Positions 8,785 to 16,784 of a stretch of 64,000 nucleotides of DNA are shown piece by piece. Below the pieces are notes generated by a model, which saw only the letters and a program-made list of their open reading frames with translations, ran no database searches and had not been told where the DNA came from. This DNA is from Syntrophaceae bacterium (GTDB lineage Bacteria; Desulfobacterota; Syntrophia; Syntrophales; Smithellaceae). The stretch is from the NCBI GenBank assembly GCA_016927935.1, contig JAFGLS010000083.1:1-64000 (forward strand), in the 5' to 3' direction. The stretch's first letter is position 1, and every line of letters begins with the position of its first letter. A program made the position numbers and the translations under genes.

Positions 8785-10056
8785 CTATTTCATAACCGCA
8801 GTAAAGAATTCTTCAATTTGTTCACGTAATGATTCAGAAGGAGTAACTCTATTGTCATTATAATCCATCTCTATCGTCAAAAGAGGCGCATCATACTTTT
8901 TGCATAAATACCGTGCCACCCCTACCTTGCCGCATATGTTATTACATCCCACATGTTGAGTCATGATTATGCAGTCACACTTAAAACGATAATAAATATC
9001 AACCATATAATTCAGCATGTCCTCGGCGCTGATCCTCAAGAGCGCCATTGTGAGGTCAAGGCCCTGCCGTGCATAGCCTTCCAGCATAGTATCGACGTTA
9101 GTAGTGTCAATGGGTGTGATGGCTGGATTCATAATGGTAATTGCCGCGACTGTCGCCCCGAATGTTTTCTCCATCCAACCAAAGAGCCCCAGATCATAAG
9201 CAGGCGGAACATGCGCCCAGAGAACACGATGTTTTTCTTCATACTTGGGCTTGATATTTCCATCAATAATACGCTTTATATCAGCATTCATTTTTTTGAA
9301 AAATTCTGTCAACCTGGGGCTGCCTGCCTGAGTCATATATCCAACATGCGGCACCTGCCTAAGCGCAGCTCTATGCGGAGAGGGTACCATCGTATATGCA
9401 TCATAGATATCAAGCATAAGCTCATAGGCTTTATTGGATTCTTCAACAACTTCTCTAAACCGATCAATATCAAAGCGCTTTCCGGTTATTTCTTCCAGGT
9501 AAGGAATTAATGTTGACTTGATCTGCTTCCCGAACCACTTTGCGGCCTCATCCCCATAAGCATTAGTGCTTTCAATGTAACACATCTTCTTTTTGAAAAT
9601 TTTTTCCAATATCGGATATGCAGTTCTTGTACCGTCACAGGGCATTGTTGTTGTTACATAATTAGCATTCGCGGGATATTCCCCTGAAAGCGCCGCCCCC
9701 ACGAAGAACCTGTCTGTTGAACAAATATCCGATGGAAGACCTGCCTCTTCTGCCAGTGCAAGGAAGTTATGTAAAACTTCTGTCTTGCTCTGGGAAAAAA
9801 TAAGCGGCTGCACTTCCAGGCAAAGATGAGCACAATCAAACGCATAAAATAACTGTGGAACAAGACCATTTTCAAAAAGCACAACCGGCCTGTCTCCTTT
9901 GTCCCAGGCATGCAACAGATCATCATAGGGCGCCGCAAGCATTTCTATAATTTCTCCCAGCAGAATTTTATCTCCGCCCTGTGATTTAAGAAACTCTGCA
10001 CCCGGTTTAAACAGAGTATCCAGAATTCCCCTTGTATAATTAAATGCCTTTGACAT
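8785..10056 (-). CDS. 2-hydroxyacyl-CoA dehydratase subunit (HgdA/FldB-like)
   Basis: 423 aa, same superfamily as the downstream subunit. Candidate cluster cysteines are Cys75 in the N-terminal third (FDCAHLCLE), Cys112 (ICSTDR) and Cys140 (TTMPCDGTR), with further cysteines near the C-terminus (TQHVGCNNICGK). NANYVTTTMPCDGT is the usual VxTTxCD-type segment. Together with the gene at 7651 it should form the heterodimeric D-component activated by one of the convergent activators. It is the first gene of a two-gene minus-strand unit; the 266 nt upstream contain nothing I can assign. Confidence 0.88.
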   Translation of the reverse strand: MSKAFNYTRGILDTLFKPGAEFLKSQGGDKILLGEIIEMLAAPYDDLLHAWDKGDRPVVLFENGLVPQLFYAFDCAHLCLEVQPLIFSQSKTEVLHNFLALAEEAGLPSDICSTDRFFVGAALSGEYPANANYVTTTMPCDGTRTAYPILEKIFKKKMCYIESTNAYGDEAAKWFGKQIKSTLIPYLEEITGKRFDIDRFREVVEESNKAYELMLDIYDAYTMVPSPHRAALRQVPHVGYMTQAGSPRLTEFFKKMNADIKRIIDGNIKPKYEEKHRVLWAHVPPAYDLGLFGWMEKTFGATVAAITIMNPAITPIDTTNVDTMLEGYARQGLDLTMALLRISAEDMLNYMVDIYYRFKCDCIIMTQHVGCNNICGKVGVARYLCKKYDAPLLTIEMDYNDNRVTPSESLREQIEEFFTAVMK

Positions 10057-10322
10057 TGCTTATTACTCCCCCAAAATAATTTAATCAAATCTATGCAGAA
10101 GAGAGATCTCATCAATGGGACCGAATCCCTTCACGCAGCAAGTTCTGCTTCACCCAAAGCCTCTCATTATTCTGCCTCAACAGAATGGACGGCACTGGCC
10201 GCAAAGGCTTTGATCTCTATAAAACGCCAGTCCCTGATTTATCCTTAAAATAACGCTCATGAAATATCTTCGCCTGGTTTATGAATGCTTATCTGCGCGT
10301 CTGTTCATAGTATAGGTGATGA

Positions 10323-10740
10323 TTACGGATAGAAAGAGAGTGATGTCTCAAATTGTCTGCGCAACCTATTTTCCCCCTTGCTTTTAAGCCAATCTCTCGC
10401 AGCATCAATATCGGTGAGCCATTTCAAAAACAGACCGACTTTCTTCGCAGCTGCCTCCTGAAAGGATTGGAAATTTGCATTCTCTGGAATATCAACAATG
10501 ACAGTCTCAATATGACGACTGGAGGAATAATTTCTGACACGAGAATAAGCGTCTAAAATATCCGACTCGCCCCTTTACTTCACGAACATCCAATAAAAGA
10601 TTTCTGACGGTCATTGAATTTACAATGGTGTCAAATTCGTTCTCAACATTTTCATAACAACTTCTTGTCACTACTCCTGTAATGACAATTTCCAGGATTC
10701 CCTCCTTTTCAAATGTTGAAATTTTATATGTTGAATTCAT
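10323..10740 (-). pseudogene. STAS/SpoIIAA-like small protein gene, frameshifted
   Basis: The N-terminal frame (10740 to about 10561) encodes a beta-alpha protein with YKISTFEKEGILEIVITG and LLLDVREVKG, typical of small STAS/SpoIIAA-like proteins. It then reads a non-matching tail and stops at 10507. The adjacent frame continues the domain without a gap: ILDAYSRVRNYSSS, VIVDIPENANFQSF and WLTDIDAARDWLKS, ending at TAA 10323-10325. A single extra base near 10561, next to a T-run, explains the break. The reconstructed product is about 138 aa. It is either a recent pseudogene or a sequencing error; function unknown. Confidence 0.7.
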
Positions 10741-10809
10741 TATCTTTTGTGATTCCTTGGTGCCGTCTAAAAATTAATATCATCCATACTCATCTCTTTC
10801 CAATAAACA

Positions 10810-11607
10810 TTATTCTATGGGAATGCCGTCATTGAGCTTCATTCGCGCTTTTTCTGAGCTTATCGCTGCAAAAGGCTTCTTGCCCTGCAGGTCCAGGTCG
10901 AGCAGGTTCTTTGCCATACCGTGCTGGCTCTTTGCATTTACCTGGAGCTTACCTGAAAATCCCAAGTTCATCCTGTACCTTGCATCAACCTCTGTCAGGA
11001 TGCTGTTGGGTTTGCCTTGGTTCATAGTATAGGAGATGAATGATGCGGCATGCCATAACTTAATACCCCATCCAAGAAAACCGATCCGTCCATCTACAGA
11101 AAAAATAGGTTTTCTTATGTCCGGATCCATGACCGTGCCGCTGAATTTCTTCCCTCTCAGTTTGCAGGAGATGTCAGTAACGAATTTGGGATAGTTGTAG
11201 ATCTCTTTGCCTCCTGCCATGGCAATCTCCGTAGTAACAGGAAGATTAATTACATAGGCACCCATTGTCCATTTTTTGGCATCCATAAAGAGCTGCGGCA
11301 TTATAAATGCTGGCTGCTTGTTCTTTTTGGGGTAACTTACAATGGCAAGGCTGACCTCGTTATAAGGGCCGATCTCTGATTGACGGTATTCAAAAAAGGT
11401 AAGCATCACAGCACCCTTTCCGTGAATGAACTTGCATGCTGTAAAGTCAGTTCCCGACACCTTCTTTGCTGCCCGATCAAATTCTATCCAGTATAAGAAG
11501 TGTATATATGAAAAATTCTCGTAAAAGATGGGAAGTTTTATATCGCCCTTTGATGTTTTAAAAACAGTTCTTTCTACATTCCAGAAAGGGTCATTTTTTA
11601 TATTCAT
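10810..11607 (-). CDS. Acetoacetate decarboxylase-like protein (1)
   Basis: 265 aa protein of the acetoacetate decarboxylase-like superfamily. The segment AGGKEIYNYPKFVTDI places a lysine (Lys141) where ADC carries its Schiff-base lysine region, and the surrounding beta pattern matches. Homologues include true decarboxylases and enzymes acting on other 2- or 3-oxoacids, so the reaction is open. It is divergent from the TetR gene at 11830 across a control region with a perfect palindrome, so it is probably repressed by that regulator. A second ADC-like gene lies at 13771. Confidence 0.75.
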   Translation of the reverse strand: MNIKNDPFWNVERTVFKTSKGDIKLPIFYENFSYIHFLYWIEFDRAAKKVSGTDFTACKFIHGKGAVMLTFFEYRQSEIGPYNEVSLAIVSYPKKNKQPAFIMPQLFMDAKKWTMGAYVINLPVTTEIAMAGGKEIYNYPKFVTDISCKLRGKKFSGTVMDPDIRKPIFSVDGRIGFLGWGIKLWHAASFISYTMNQGKPNSILTEVDARYRMNLGFSGKLQVNAKSQHGMAKNLLDLDLQGKKPFAAISSEKARMKLNDGIPIE

Positions 11608-11635
11608 AATTTTCTCCTTATATTTTATTTATTTC

Positions 11636-11745
11636 AGCAATATTTTCTGATGATACGGAATTAAAAGCTTGATTAGTTTATATCAGTCACTTTTTACAAT
11701 GTCAATAAAAACATGACCTATAGGTCATGTTTTTTATCCGCCTGT
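11636..11745. promoter_or_regulatory. Divergent control region, copy 2, with perfect palindrome
   Basis: Between the ADC-like gene (minus) and TetR gene 1 (plus). It contains a perfect 20-bp palindrome, ACATGACCTATAGGTCATGT, at 11711-11730, the size and symmetry expected of a TetR dimer operator. The preceding 70 bp match the control region at 5740-5845 block by block. The downstream piece TTATCCGCCTGTAAA recurs as TTATCCACCTGTAAA at 12701-12715 before TetR gene 2. I infer autoregulation plus control of the dehydrogenase and activator genes. Confidence 0.75.
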
Positions 11746-11754
11746 AAAAAATCG

Positions 11755-11782
11755 TTGAAATTCAGCCCATTATTCATATATA
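11755..11782 (+). promoter_or_regulatory. Candidate promoter of TetR gene 1
   Basis: TTGAAA (11755-11760), 16-nt spacer, TATATA (11777-11782), about 48 nt upstream of the GTG start. The palindrome at 11711-11730 lies just upstream of the -35 box. The element shares ATTATTCATAT with promoters at 15524 and 33279. Confidence 0.4.
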
Positions 11783-11829
11783 AGAATAAAGACTGATACA
11801 AACATCTTATACTGGAGAGTTTCATAAAA

Positions 11830-12480
11830 GTGAAAAAAGCCACTGTCTTTCTCCCCAATAAAGCCCGCATCCCGAAACAAAAACGGGGAATTGAAACAAA
11901 AGAGAAAATAGTCAAATCCGCAACAAAGTTATTCACCGAGAAGGGATATCATCAAACCAACGCACAGCAGATTGCCGCCGGGGCCGAAGTTGCCAAGGGA
12001 ACCTTTTACAGTTATTTCAACAATAAAAAGGAAGTCTTTGCAGAAATAATCGAATGTATTTTTCGAAATGTTTCTGAAAAAGTTTTACTCAATTTTGAAC
12101 TCAAAACTTATAAAAACCCCGCGGACACTTACAAAGAAGCAAAAAATCTGGCGCAGTTGATAATTAATCAGATGCTATCCGAATACAAAGTTAACCATAA
12201 ACTTCTCAAACAAATACTAGCCATGGCTTTACTGGACAAAGAAATAGAAAAAATACGCCGCACAGAGGAGAAAAAAATAATAAACCTGCTAATTTTATAT
12301 ATGCAAACATATAAAGAACATATTCGCATATCCGATTTTGAGGCGGCGGCATTAATATTGCTTAAATTTACTGAGGAGATGTTGCATCAAGTTAAATTTG
12401 GCAGTACAGGTATCGAAAAAGAGAGACTTATCCGGGAAACGGAAGATATAGCCTTGAGATATTTGCTGCCTAATCCTTGA
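11830..12480 (+). CDS. TetR/AcrR family transcriptional regulator (1)
   Basis: 216 aa. Starts at a GTG with GGAGAG 10 nt upstream. The N-terminal TetR DNA-binding domain is clear: TKEKIVKSATKLFTEKGYH (about 25-43), then the recognition helix region AEVAKGTFYSYFNNKKEVF. The C-terminal part is helical and would bind a ligand, plausibly an acyl-CoA given the neighbours. It is divergent from an ADC-like gene across a perfect palindrome. It is paralogous to the regulator at 12911, sharing NKARIPKQ, TKEKI, GTFYSYFNNK and a leucine-rich C-terminal pattern. Confidence 0.9.
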   Translation: MKKATVFLPNKARIPKQKRGIETKEKIVKSATKLFTEKGYHQTNAQQIAAGAEVAKGTFYSYFNNKKEVFAEIIECIFRNVSEKVLLNFELKTYKNPADTYKEAKNLAQLIINQMLSEYKVNHKLLKQILAMALLDKEIEKIRRTEEKKIINLLILYMQTYKEHIRISDFEAAALILLKFTEEMLHQVKFGSTGIEKERLIRETEDIALRYLLPNP

Positions 12481-12489
12481 ATCTTTATC

Positions 12490-12606
12490 TGATCCGCGAA
12501 TTGACTCCTGACCGGTTACAATTCACTGTTAGGCATTACCTACAACCGCGGTCTGAATAATACTATTTTCCAGACCCGCATGTTACAGAGAGGCCTTGAC
12601 CGCGTT
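12490..12606 (-). pseudogene. Thiolase gene remnant
   Basis: Read on the minus strand this stretch encodes, in one frame, HAGL, then IQTAVVGNA, then IVTGQESIRG, matching residues about 29-65 of the thiolase at 81-1340 without gaps. Three stop codons interrupt it where the intact gene has Gln, Tyr and Gly. Nothing else of the thiolase is recognisable on either side. It begins about 10 bp past the end of TetR gene 1 and runs towards TetR gene 2, divergent from the latter. Confidence 0.8.
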
Positions 12607-12660
12607 AACGCAATAAACTGGAAACTCCTGTAAAGGAAAGTGATAATATAATTAATCGTA

Positions 12661-12715
12661 TATCCTTAATATTTCGCGATGTCAACAATGGCCTGATACT
12701 CTTATCCACCTGTAA
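12661..12715. promoter_or_regulatory. Decayed control region, copy 3
   Basis: TCCTTAATATTT and ATGTCAACA match the control region at 5740-5845, and TTATCCACCTGTAAA matches 11731-11745. The palindrome core is missing. It lies between the thiolase remnant and TetR gene 2, as the other copies lie between a catabolic gene and a divergent gene. Confidence 0.45.
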
Positions 12716-12836
12716 ACCCCGTTAGAAAGTTCTCGACTTTCTAACGGGTAAGCTTATATGGAACATTAACCTTCGTGTTCGCTAAAAAGGAAGACCCATC
12801 ATTCCCTCTACAACCAGCGGGGCTTTCTAACGGGGT
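12716..12836. repeat. Short element bounded by 14-bp perfect inverted repeats
   Basis: ACCCCGTTAGAAAG (12716-12729) and CTTTCTAACGGGGT (12823-12836) are perfect inverted repeats bounding 121 bp. A third copy of the motif, inverted at 12737-12748, makes a 12-bp hairpin with the left end (loop 12730-12736). No ORF lies inside. It looks like a miniature mobile or REP-type element. It occupies most of the otherwise gene-free 12481-12910 stretch together with the thiolase remnant. Confidence 0.6.
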
Positions 12837-12910
12837 AAAAAAATCACTGGATATAAATCTGTTAATCATATATAAAGATAACAAAATTATTTAGGAGAAT
12901 TGATGTAAAA

Positions 12911-13555
12911 GTGAAAAAGCTCACACCTTATTTACGTAATAAAGCCCGCATCCCAAAACAGGCAAGGGGAATAAAAACAAAAGAAAAAATCATCGCTGCC
13001 GCTGCGGCTTTACTTTCCCAAAAGGGATATCATAATATAGACACGCCGGAAATTGCCGCCAAAGCAAAAGTAGCGACAGGCACTTTTTACAGTTATTTCA
13101 ACAACAAAAGAGATATCTTCCTTGAAATAATGCATCGAAAATACAAAAATGCCGATGAAAAAGTTTTTTCTATTTACATACCAAAATATCATAAAAACAA
13201 AGTTGACAATTACCGGGAAGTTAAAAGAATGATTCATTTTATGATTAACGGAGACTACATGGAATACAATACTAACCCTCAGCTTCTTAAAGAAATGCTG
13301 GCGATGATATTGCTGGACAAAGAAATAGAAGAAAAACGTTTAACTGAAGAAAGAAAATTGATAAATATACTACTTTCCTATATGAAAAACTATAAAAAAA
13401 ATATTCGCATATCCGACTTAGAGGCGTCTGCGGCATTGCTGTATAAAATGATGGATAATATGGTTCTGCAAATCAAGCTCGATACTACCGGTGTCAGCAA
13501 GAAGAGACTTCTCAAAGAAATTGAAGACATGGTCTGCAGGTATCTGCTGAACTGA
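12911..13555 (+). CDS. TetR/AcrR family transcriptional regulator (2)
   Basis: 214 aa, GTG start (an ATG at 12903 is followed at once by a stop). TetR helix-turn-helix domain: TKEKIIAAAAALLSQKGYH, then KVATGTFYSYFNNKRDIF. The C-terminal ligand domain aligns with TetR 1 (for example MILLDKEIEEKR and IRISDLEASA against ALLDKEIEKIRR and IRISDFEAAA). The two are clear paralogues from a duplication that also copied part of the control region. An intrinsic terminator follows at 13591. Target and ligand unknown. Confidence 0.9.
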   Translation: MKKLTPYLRNKARIPKQARGIKTKEKIIAAAAALLSQKGYHNIDTPEIAAKAKVATGTFYSYFNNKRDIFLEIMHRKYKNADEKVFSIYIPKYHKNKVDNYREVKRMIHFMINGDYMEYNTNPQLLKEMLAMILLDKEIEEKRLTEERKLINILLSYMKNYKKNIRISDLEASAALLYKMMDNMVLQIKLDTTGVSKKRLLKEIEDMVCRYLLN

Positions 13556-13590
13556 AATAGGAATCTTTTGCGAAGTTAAAGTAGAAACAG

Positions 13591-13627
13591 ACAAGTGCGG
13601 GAGAAAATTCGCACTTGTTTTTATTTA
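13591..13627 (+). terminator. Intrinsic terminator after TetR gene 2
   Basis: Perfect 9-bp stem ACAAGTGCG / CGCACTTGT (13591-13599, 13610-13618) with a 10-nt loop, followed by a T-rich tract, 35 nt past the stop codon of TetR gene 2. It insulates that gene from the convergent ADC-like gene. Confidence 0.85.
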
Positions 13628-13770
13628 TGGTGCATGCTTTTTGACGAATTGACCAATTTCCCTGATTGCCTTTCTGCCTTCCGGAAAAATCATTGCCCAA
13701 AGCTGAAAATCTTGCACCATGTTAGGCCAGATGCTTAATTCAGCCTGCGTACCGGCATCACGATAATATT

Positions 13771-14571
13771 TTATCGAAATCTCAAATTAAAGGTGTTCCC
13801 GAACACGCGCACACCGGTGAAACCTACCAGCCAGAGCATTCGTGACCCGAATATATCCGTTTTGGCGATACGGGCGTCCAGCGGATTTTTATAGTCGGCA
13901 ATCAAATCTTTAATCGGGTCATAATCAGAATGCTTTATATTCAACACAGCTTTTGCGCTGTAGGATTCATGGATTCTTTCTCTGGGTTTGAACATCCATA
14001 TAGGATTGAAGGAGAAGAACTGTCCCATTCCCCCGAAGTTGAATGTTTTTGTCTGAAGAACGGGGGCCGGGTTATCTTCCTCTTTTATACGCTCCGCCTG
14101 AACAGAAATCACATTAATGCCGCGCCGCGTAAGGCCGGCAGTTATGCTTTTACCAAGATCAGTAAAGGGAATGTCAGCCATTTTCTTCGGGTAACCGAGA
14201 AGCTCACGTCCGTAAATCATTGCCGTATCGTCATTAACTATCATCCATGGGCAGAAAACACCCTTTCCCAGTGGTGTACGGACATGCACCAAAAGCGCCG
14301 CTTCATTGTATGAACCGGTAAAAGCAGTGCGAGCATACTTGACAATAAAGAAAGTCGCACGGTACGGTTTGTCCAGAAACATGAAGAGTGGCAGAATTTT
14401 CTTTGTTTCTTCGGGATTGAGAGGAACATCAATAAGAACAAATGTCGTGTCCTCCCATAAATTGACTTTCAATCCGGCAACTTTGAGCAATACTCCGAAT
14501 TGCTTCCAGAAACCGTGCTTTTTTTCTTTTAATCCAAAAGGCACCTCCATCAACTTAGATTTTTTTGCCAT
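13771..14571 (-). CDS. Acetoacetate decarboxylase-like protein (2)
   Basis: 266 aa from the ATG at 14571, preceded by AAAGGGGGGA; an upstream in-frame ATG at 14598 has a poorer site. YGRELLGYPKKMADI is a textbook ADC-superfamily segment, with Lys129/Lys130 at the catalytic position. It is closer to canonical ADC in this motif than the copy at 10810. Function may be decarboxylation of a beta-keto acid or a related lyase/isomerase reaction. It lies 49 nt downstream of the flavodoxin-like gene, also minus. It has no visible copy of the palindrome. Confidence 0.8.
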   Translation of the reverse strand: MAKKSKLMEVPFGLKEKKHGFWKQFGVLLKVAGLKVNLWEDTTFVLIDVPLNPEETKKILPLFMFLDKPYRATFFIVKYARTAFTGSYNEAALLVHVRTPLGKGVFCPWMIVNDDTAMIYGRELLGYPKKMADIPFTDLGKSITAGLTRRGINVISVQAERIKEEDNPAPVLQTKTFNFGGMGQFFSFNPIWMFKPRERIHESYSAKAVLNIKHSDYDPIKDLIADYKNPLDARIAKTDIFGSRMLWLVGFTGVRVFGNTFNLRFR

Positions 14572-14620
14572 AATTCCCCCCTTTATTTTTAAAGCCATCT
14601 CAATTTAAAAAACGTAACTA

Positions 14621-15244
14621 TTACCTGATAAAATTTGTCCGTATCCTTTTTTCTTTTTCCGGAAGACCAACTCCCGCTTTTTTGCCCGCGGCAATTGATT
14701 TTAAAAGCCATGCCATATTCCTACCCAGTGTCCGCATTGTTTGCATCCCTTCTTTATCCTGTAACACTTCTTGAGGTGTGTTGCCATGTACCATATTCCA
14801 GTATTGGGATGATACAATAGGCATACTATAGATGGCAAAATATTTATTGAGCATTTCAAATGCCGCGGTAGCTCCGCCCCGGCGGCAACTGACAATTGCC
14901 GCACCAGGCTTATACTCAAATACGGCACTGCCGGCAAAAAAGCAGCGGTCTAAAAATGATTTTATAAAACCGGAAGGCCCCGAATAATGAACAGGAGAGC
15001 CAAAAATAAAACCGTCCGACTTATCAGATTTGCCCAGTACAACATTAACGACATCATCATTAAAAACACATTTCCCCAGTTTCATACATTTAAAGCACGC
15101 CGTGCATCCTCTGATTGGTTTTTTACCAATATAGAATATTTCCGTTTCAATATCCTGCTTATTCAATTCCTTTTCTATCTCACAAAGGGCAGTGTAGGTA
15201 CATCCTTTCTTATTCGGGCTCCCATTGACCAAAAGTACTTTCAT
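14621..15244 (-). CDS. NADPH-dependent FMN reductase-like iron-sulfur flavoprotein
   Basis: 207 aa from the ATG at 15244, which has GGGAGG 7 nt upstream; the frame is open further upstream to 15316 without a good ribosome site. Flavodoxin-like fold: MKVLLVNGSPNKKG is the FMN phosphate loop, and FGSPVHYSGPSG contacts the isoalloxazine. Cys47, Cys50, Cys53 and Cys59 form the compact cysteine motif of the Isf family, which binds a [4Fe-4S]. Likely role is low-potential electron transfer or quinone/FMN reduction in an anaerobe. First gene of a two-gene minus unit with the ADC-like gene. Confidence 0.85.
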   Translation of the reverse strand: MKVLLVNGSPNKKGCTYTALCEIEKELNKQDIETEIFYIGKKPIRGCTACFKCMKLGKCVFNDDVVNVVLGKSDKSDGFIFGSPVHYSGPSGFIKSFLDRCFFAGSAVFEYKPGAAIVSCRRGGATAAFEMLNKYFAIYSMPIVSSQYWNMVHGNTPQEVLQDKEGMQTMRTLGRNMAWLLKSIAAGKKAGVGLPEKEKRIRTNFIR

Positions 15245-15420
15245 TTTACAAACCTCCCAACCTGTTTTTTTATGGATATCGTTTCGACGAAATGCAGGCG
15301 TGTTCCCCGAATGCACTGATTATCTGCGGTGCGGACATTACATCTCCTCATAATAGTGAAAAGAACTTTTATCACTTTACTATAACTATATTTGTCTGCC
15401 TGCTTTTTTTAGAACCAATT

Positions 15421-15500
15421 TTGATGTTTATCTTTTGATAATTTATAAATTTTTAATCTTTTTAGCAAATGAAAAAATTCTTTATTCGCACTTTTGTGTT
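15421..15500 (-). pseudogene. Possible radical SAM C-terminal tail remnant
   Basis: TAATTTATAAATTTTTAATCTTTTT (15439-15463) nearly repeats 18344-18368, which is part of a B12-radical-SAM tail remnant. On the minus strand one frame reads FFHLLKRLKIYKLSK, resembling FLFNRIKDYRLFKISR at the end of the radical SAM protein at 44137. It is short and AT-rich, so this is tentative. It is the only notable content of 15245-15520; a promoter follows. Confidence 0.35.
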
Positions 15501-15523
15501 TTGGGAAATCGGCAAATATTTCT

Positions 15524-15552
15524 TTGACACAGGAAATCATTATTCATATACT
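15524..15552 (+). promoter_or_regulatory. Sigma70-type promoter of the UGM gene
   Basis: TTGACA (15524-15529), exactly 17 nt, TATACT (15547-15552), about 72 nt upstream of the UGM start. Near-consensus. It shares TTGACACA and ATTATTCATAT with the promoter at 33279-33307. Confidence 0.65.
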
Positions 15553-15624
15553 GAAAAATACCTTAATATTTATTGCTAATCATTCCTCTTATTTTTTCAT
15601 ATACGAAAGGAAACGTACCTGAGA

Positions 15625-16752
15625 ATGTTTGATTTTCTGATAGTCGGCGCAGGATTTTTTGGGGCTGTTTTCGCCTACGAAGCAAGAAAAGCCCTCAAAA
15701 AAGTTCTGCTGATTGAAAAACGCGACCACATCGGAGGCAACTGTTATTCTTATGATGATTCTGAAACCAATATCAATATTCACAAATACGGTCCTCACAT
15801 TTTTCATACGCCGGATAAGAATATCTGGGACTACATTAACATTTTCGCCGATTTCAATAAGTATCAGCATCGTGTGCTTACAACCGCCGATGATAAAATT
15901 TATCCCCTGCCGATAAATCTGACAACCATTAATCAGTTCTATAATTTGAATCTGACACCGGACGAAGCCGCGGAATTCTTAAAATCCAAAATATCAGCGG
16001 TTGCCAAACCCACAAATCTTGAGGAAAAAGCGATAAGTCTTGTCGGCAGGGAACTTTATGAATCTTTTATAAAAGGTTACACAATCAAACAATGGGGTCG
16101 TGATCCCAGAGAACTTCCCGTCGATGTTATTACAAGGCTTCCGGTAAGAACTTCTAATAATGACATATATTATGATGATAAATATCAGGGCATGCCGACC
16201 GGAGGCTACACGCCGATTTTTGAAAAATTGCTCAACGGAATTTCGGTAGAGCTAAAAACAGATTTTTTTGATAAGCGGGATTATTGGAAGTCAATCGCCA
16301 AAACAATTGTTTACACAGGCCCAATAGACCGTTATTTTGATTATCATTTCGGCAAACTTAGCTGGCGCTCATGCCGGTTTGAAATAGAAAGATTTTCTCT
16401 CAATGATTATCAGGGCATCAGTGTTATGAACTTTGCAGACCAGGAAATTCCCTACACGCGCATCATTGAACCCAAACATTTTTATCCTGAAAGAGCACCT
16501 TTGTCGCGAGGTACTATAATTATCAGGGAATATCCGTACGAAAATTCTGATGAACCTTATTATCCCGTGAGTTCAAAAGCAGATCTGAAAATACTGGCCA
16601 AGTATCAAAAGACTCAGAAAAAAGAAAAAAACGTTGTCTTCGGCGGGCGGCTGGCTGAATACAAATATTACGATATGTATCAGGTAATCGCCAAAGCTTT
16701 ACAACTGGCTGGAAAAATAGCGATATCGAAACACCGGAAGGGAGAGAAATAA
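15625..16752 (+). CDS. glf: UDP-galactopyranose mutase
   Basis: 375 aa FAD enzyme converting UDP-galactopyranose to UDP-galactofuranose in the cytoplasm for surface glycan synthesis. The N-terminal dinucleotide fold GAGFFGA (8-14) and EKRDHIGGNCYS are the FAD-binding signatures. HKYGPHIFHT is the highly conserved UGM substrate/flavin segment, and FIKGYTIKQWG is also diagnostic. Length matches bacterial Glf. It has a strong promoter and ends 32 nt before the kinase-like gene. It opens the AT-rich surface-glycan locus. A second, divergent UGM-like flavoprotein is at 23981. Confidence 0.95.
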   Translation: MFDFLIVGAGFFGAVFAYEARKALKKVLLIEKRDHIGGNCYSYDDSETNINIHKYGPHIFHTPDKNIWDYINIFADFNKYQHRVLTTADDKIYPLPINLTTINQFYNLNLTPDEAAEFLKSKISAVAKPTNLEEKAISLVGRELYESFIKGYTIKQWGRDPRELPVDVITRLPVRTSNNDIYYDDKYQGMPTGGYTPIFEKLLNGISVELKTDFFDKRDYWKSIAKTIVYTGPIDRYFDYHFGKLSWRSCRFEIERFSLNDYQGISVMNFADQEIPYTRIIEPKHFYPERAPLSRGTIIIREYPYENSDEPYYPVSSKADLKILAKYQKTQKKEKNVVFGGRLAEYKYYDMYQVIAKALQLAGKIAISKHRKGEK

Positions 16753-16784
16753 ATCTTTATGGGATTGGTAAAATTAAACCACCG

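Noticed and set aside
8953-9510. 185-codon plus-strand open frame opposite the dehydratase subunit
   Set aside because: Antisense to a conserved gene; no recognisable features.
13621-13765. Minus-strand frame reading SIWPNMVQDFQLWAM and RKAIREIGQFVKKHAP just past the ADC-like gene
   Set aside because: It looks protein-like and might be a gene tail or frameshifted extension, but it has no good start and I cannot tie it to a family.
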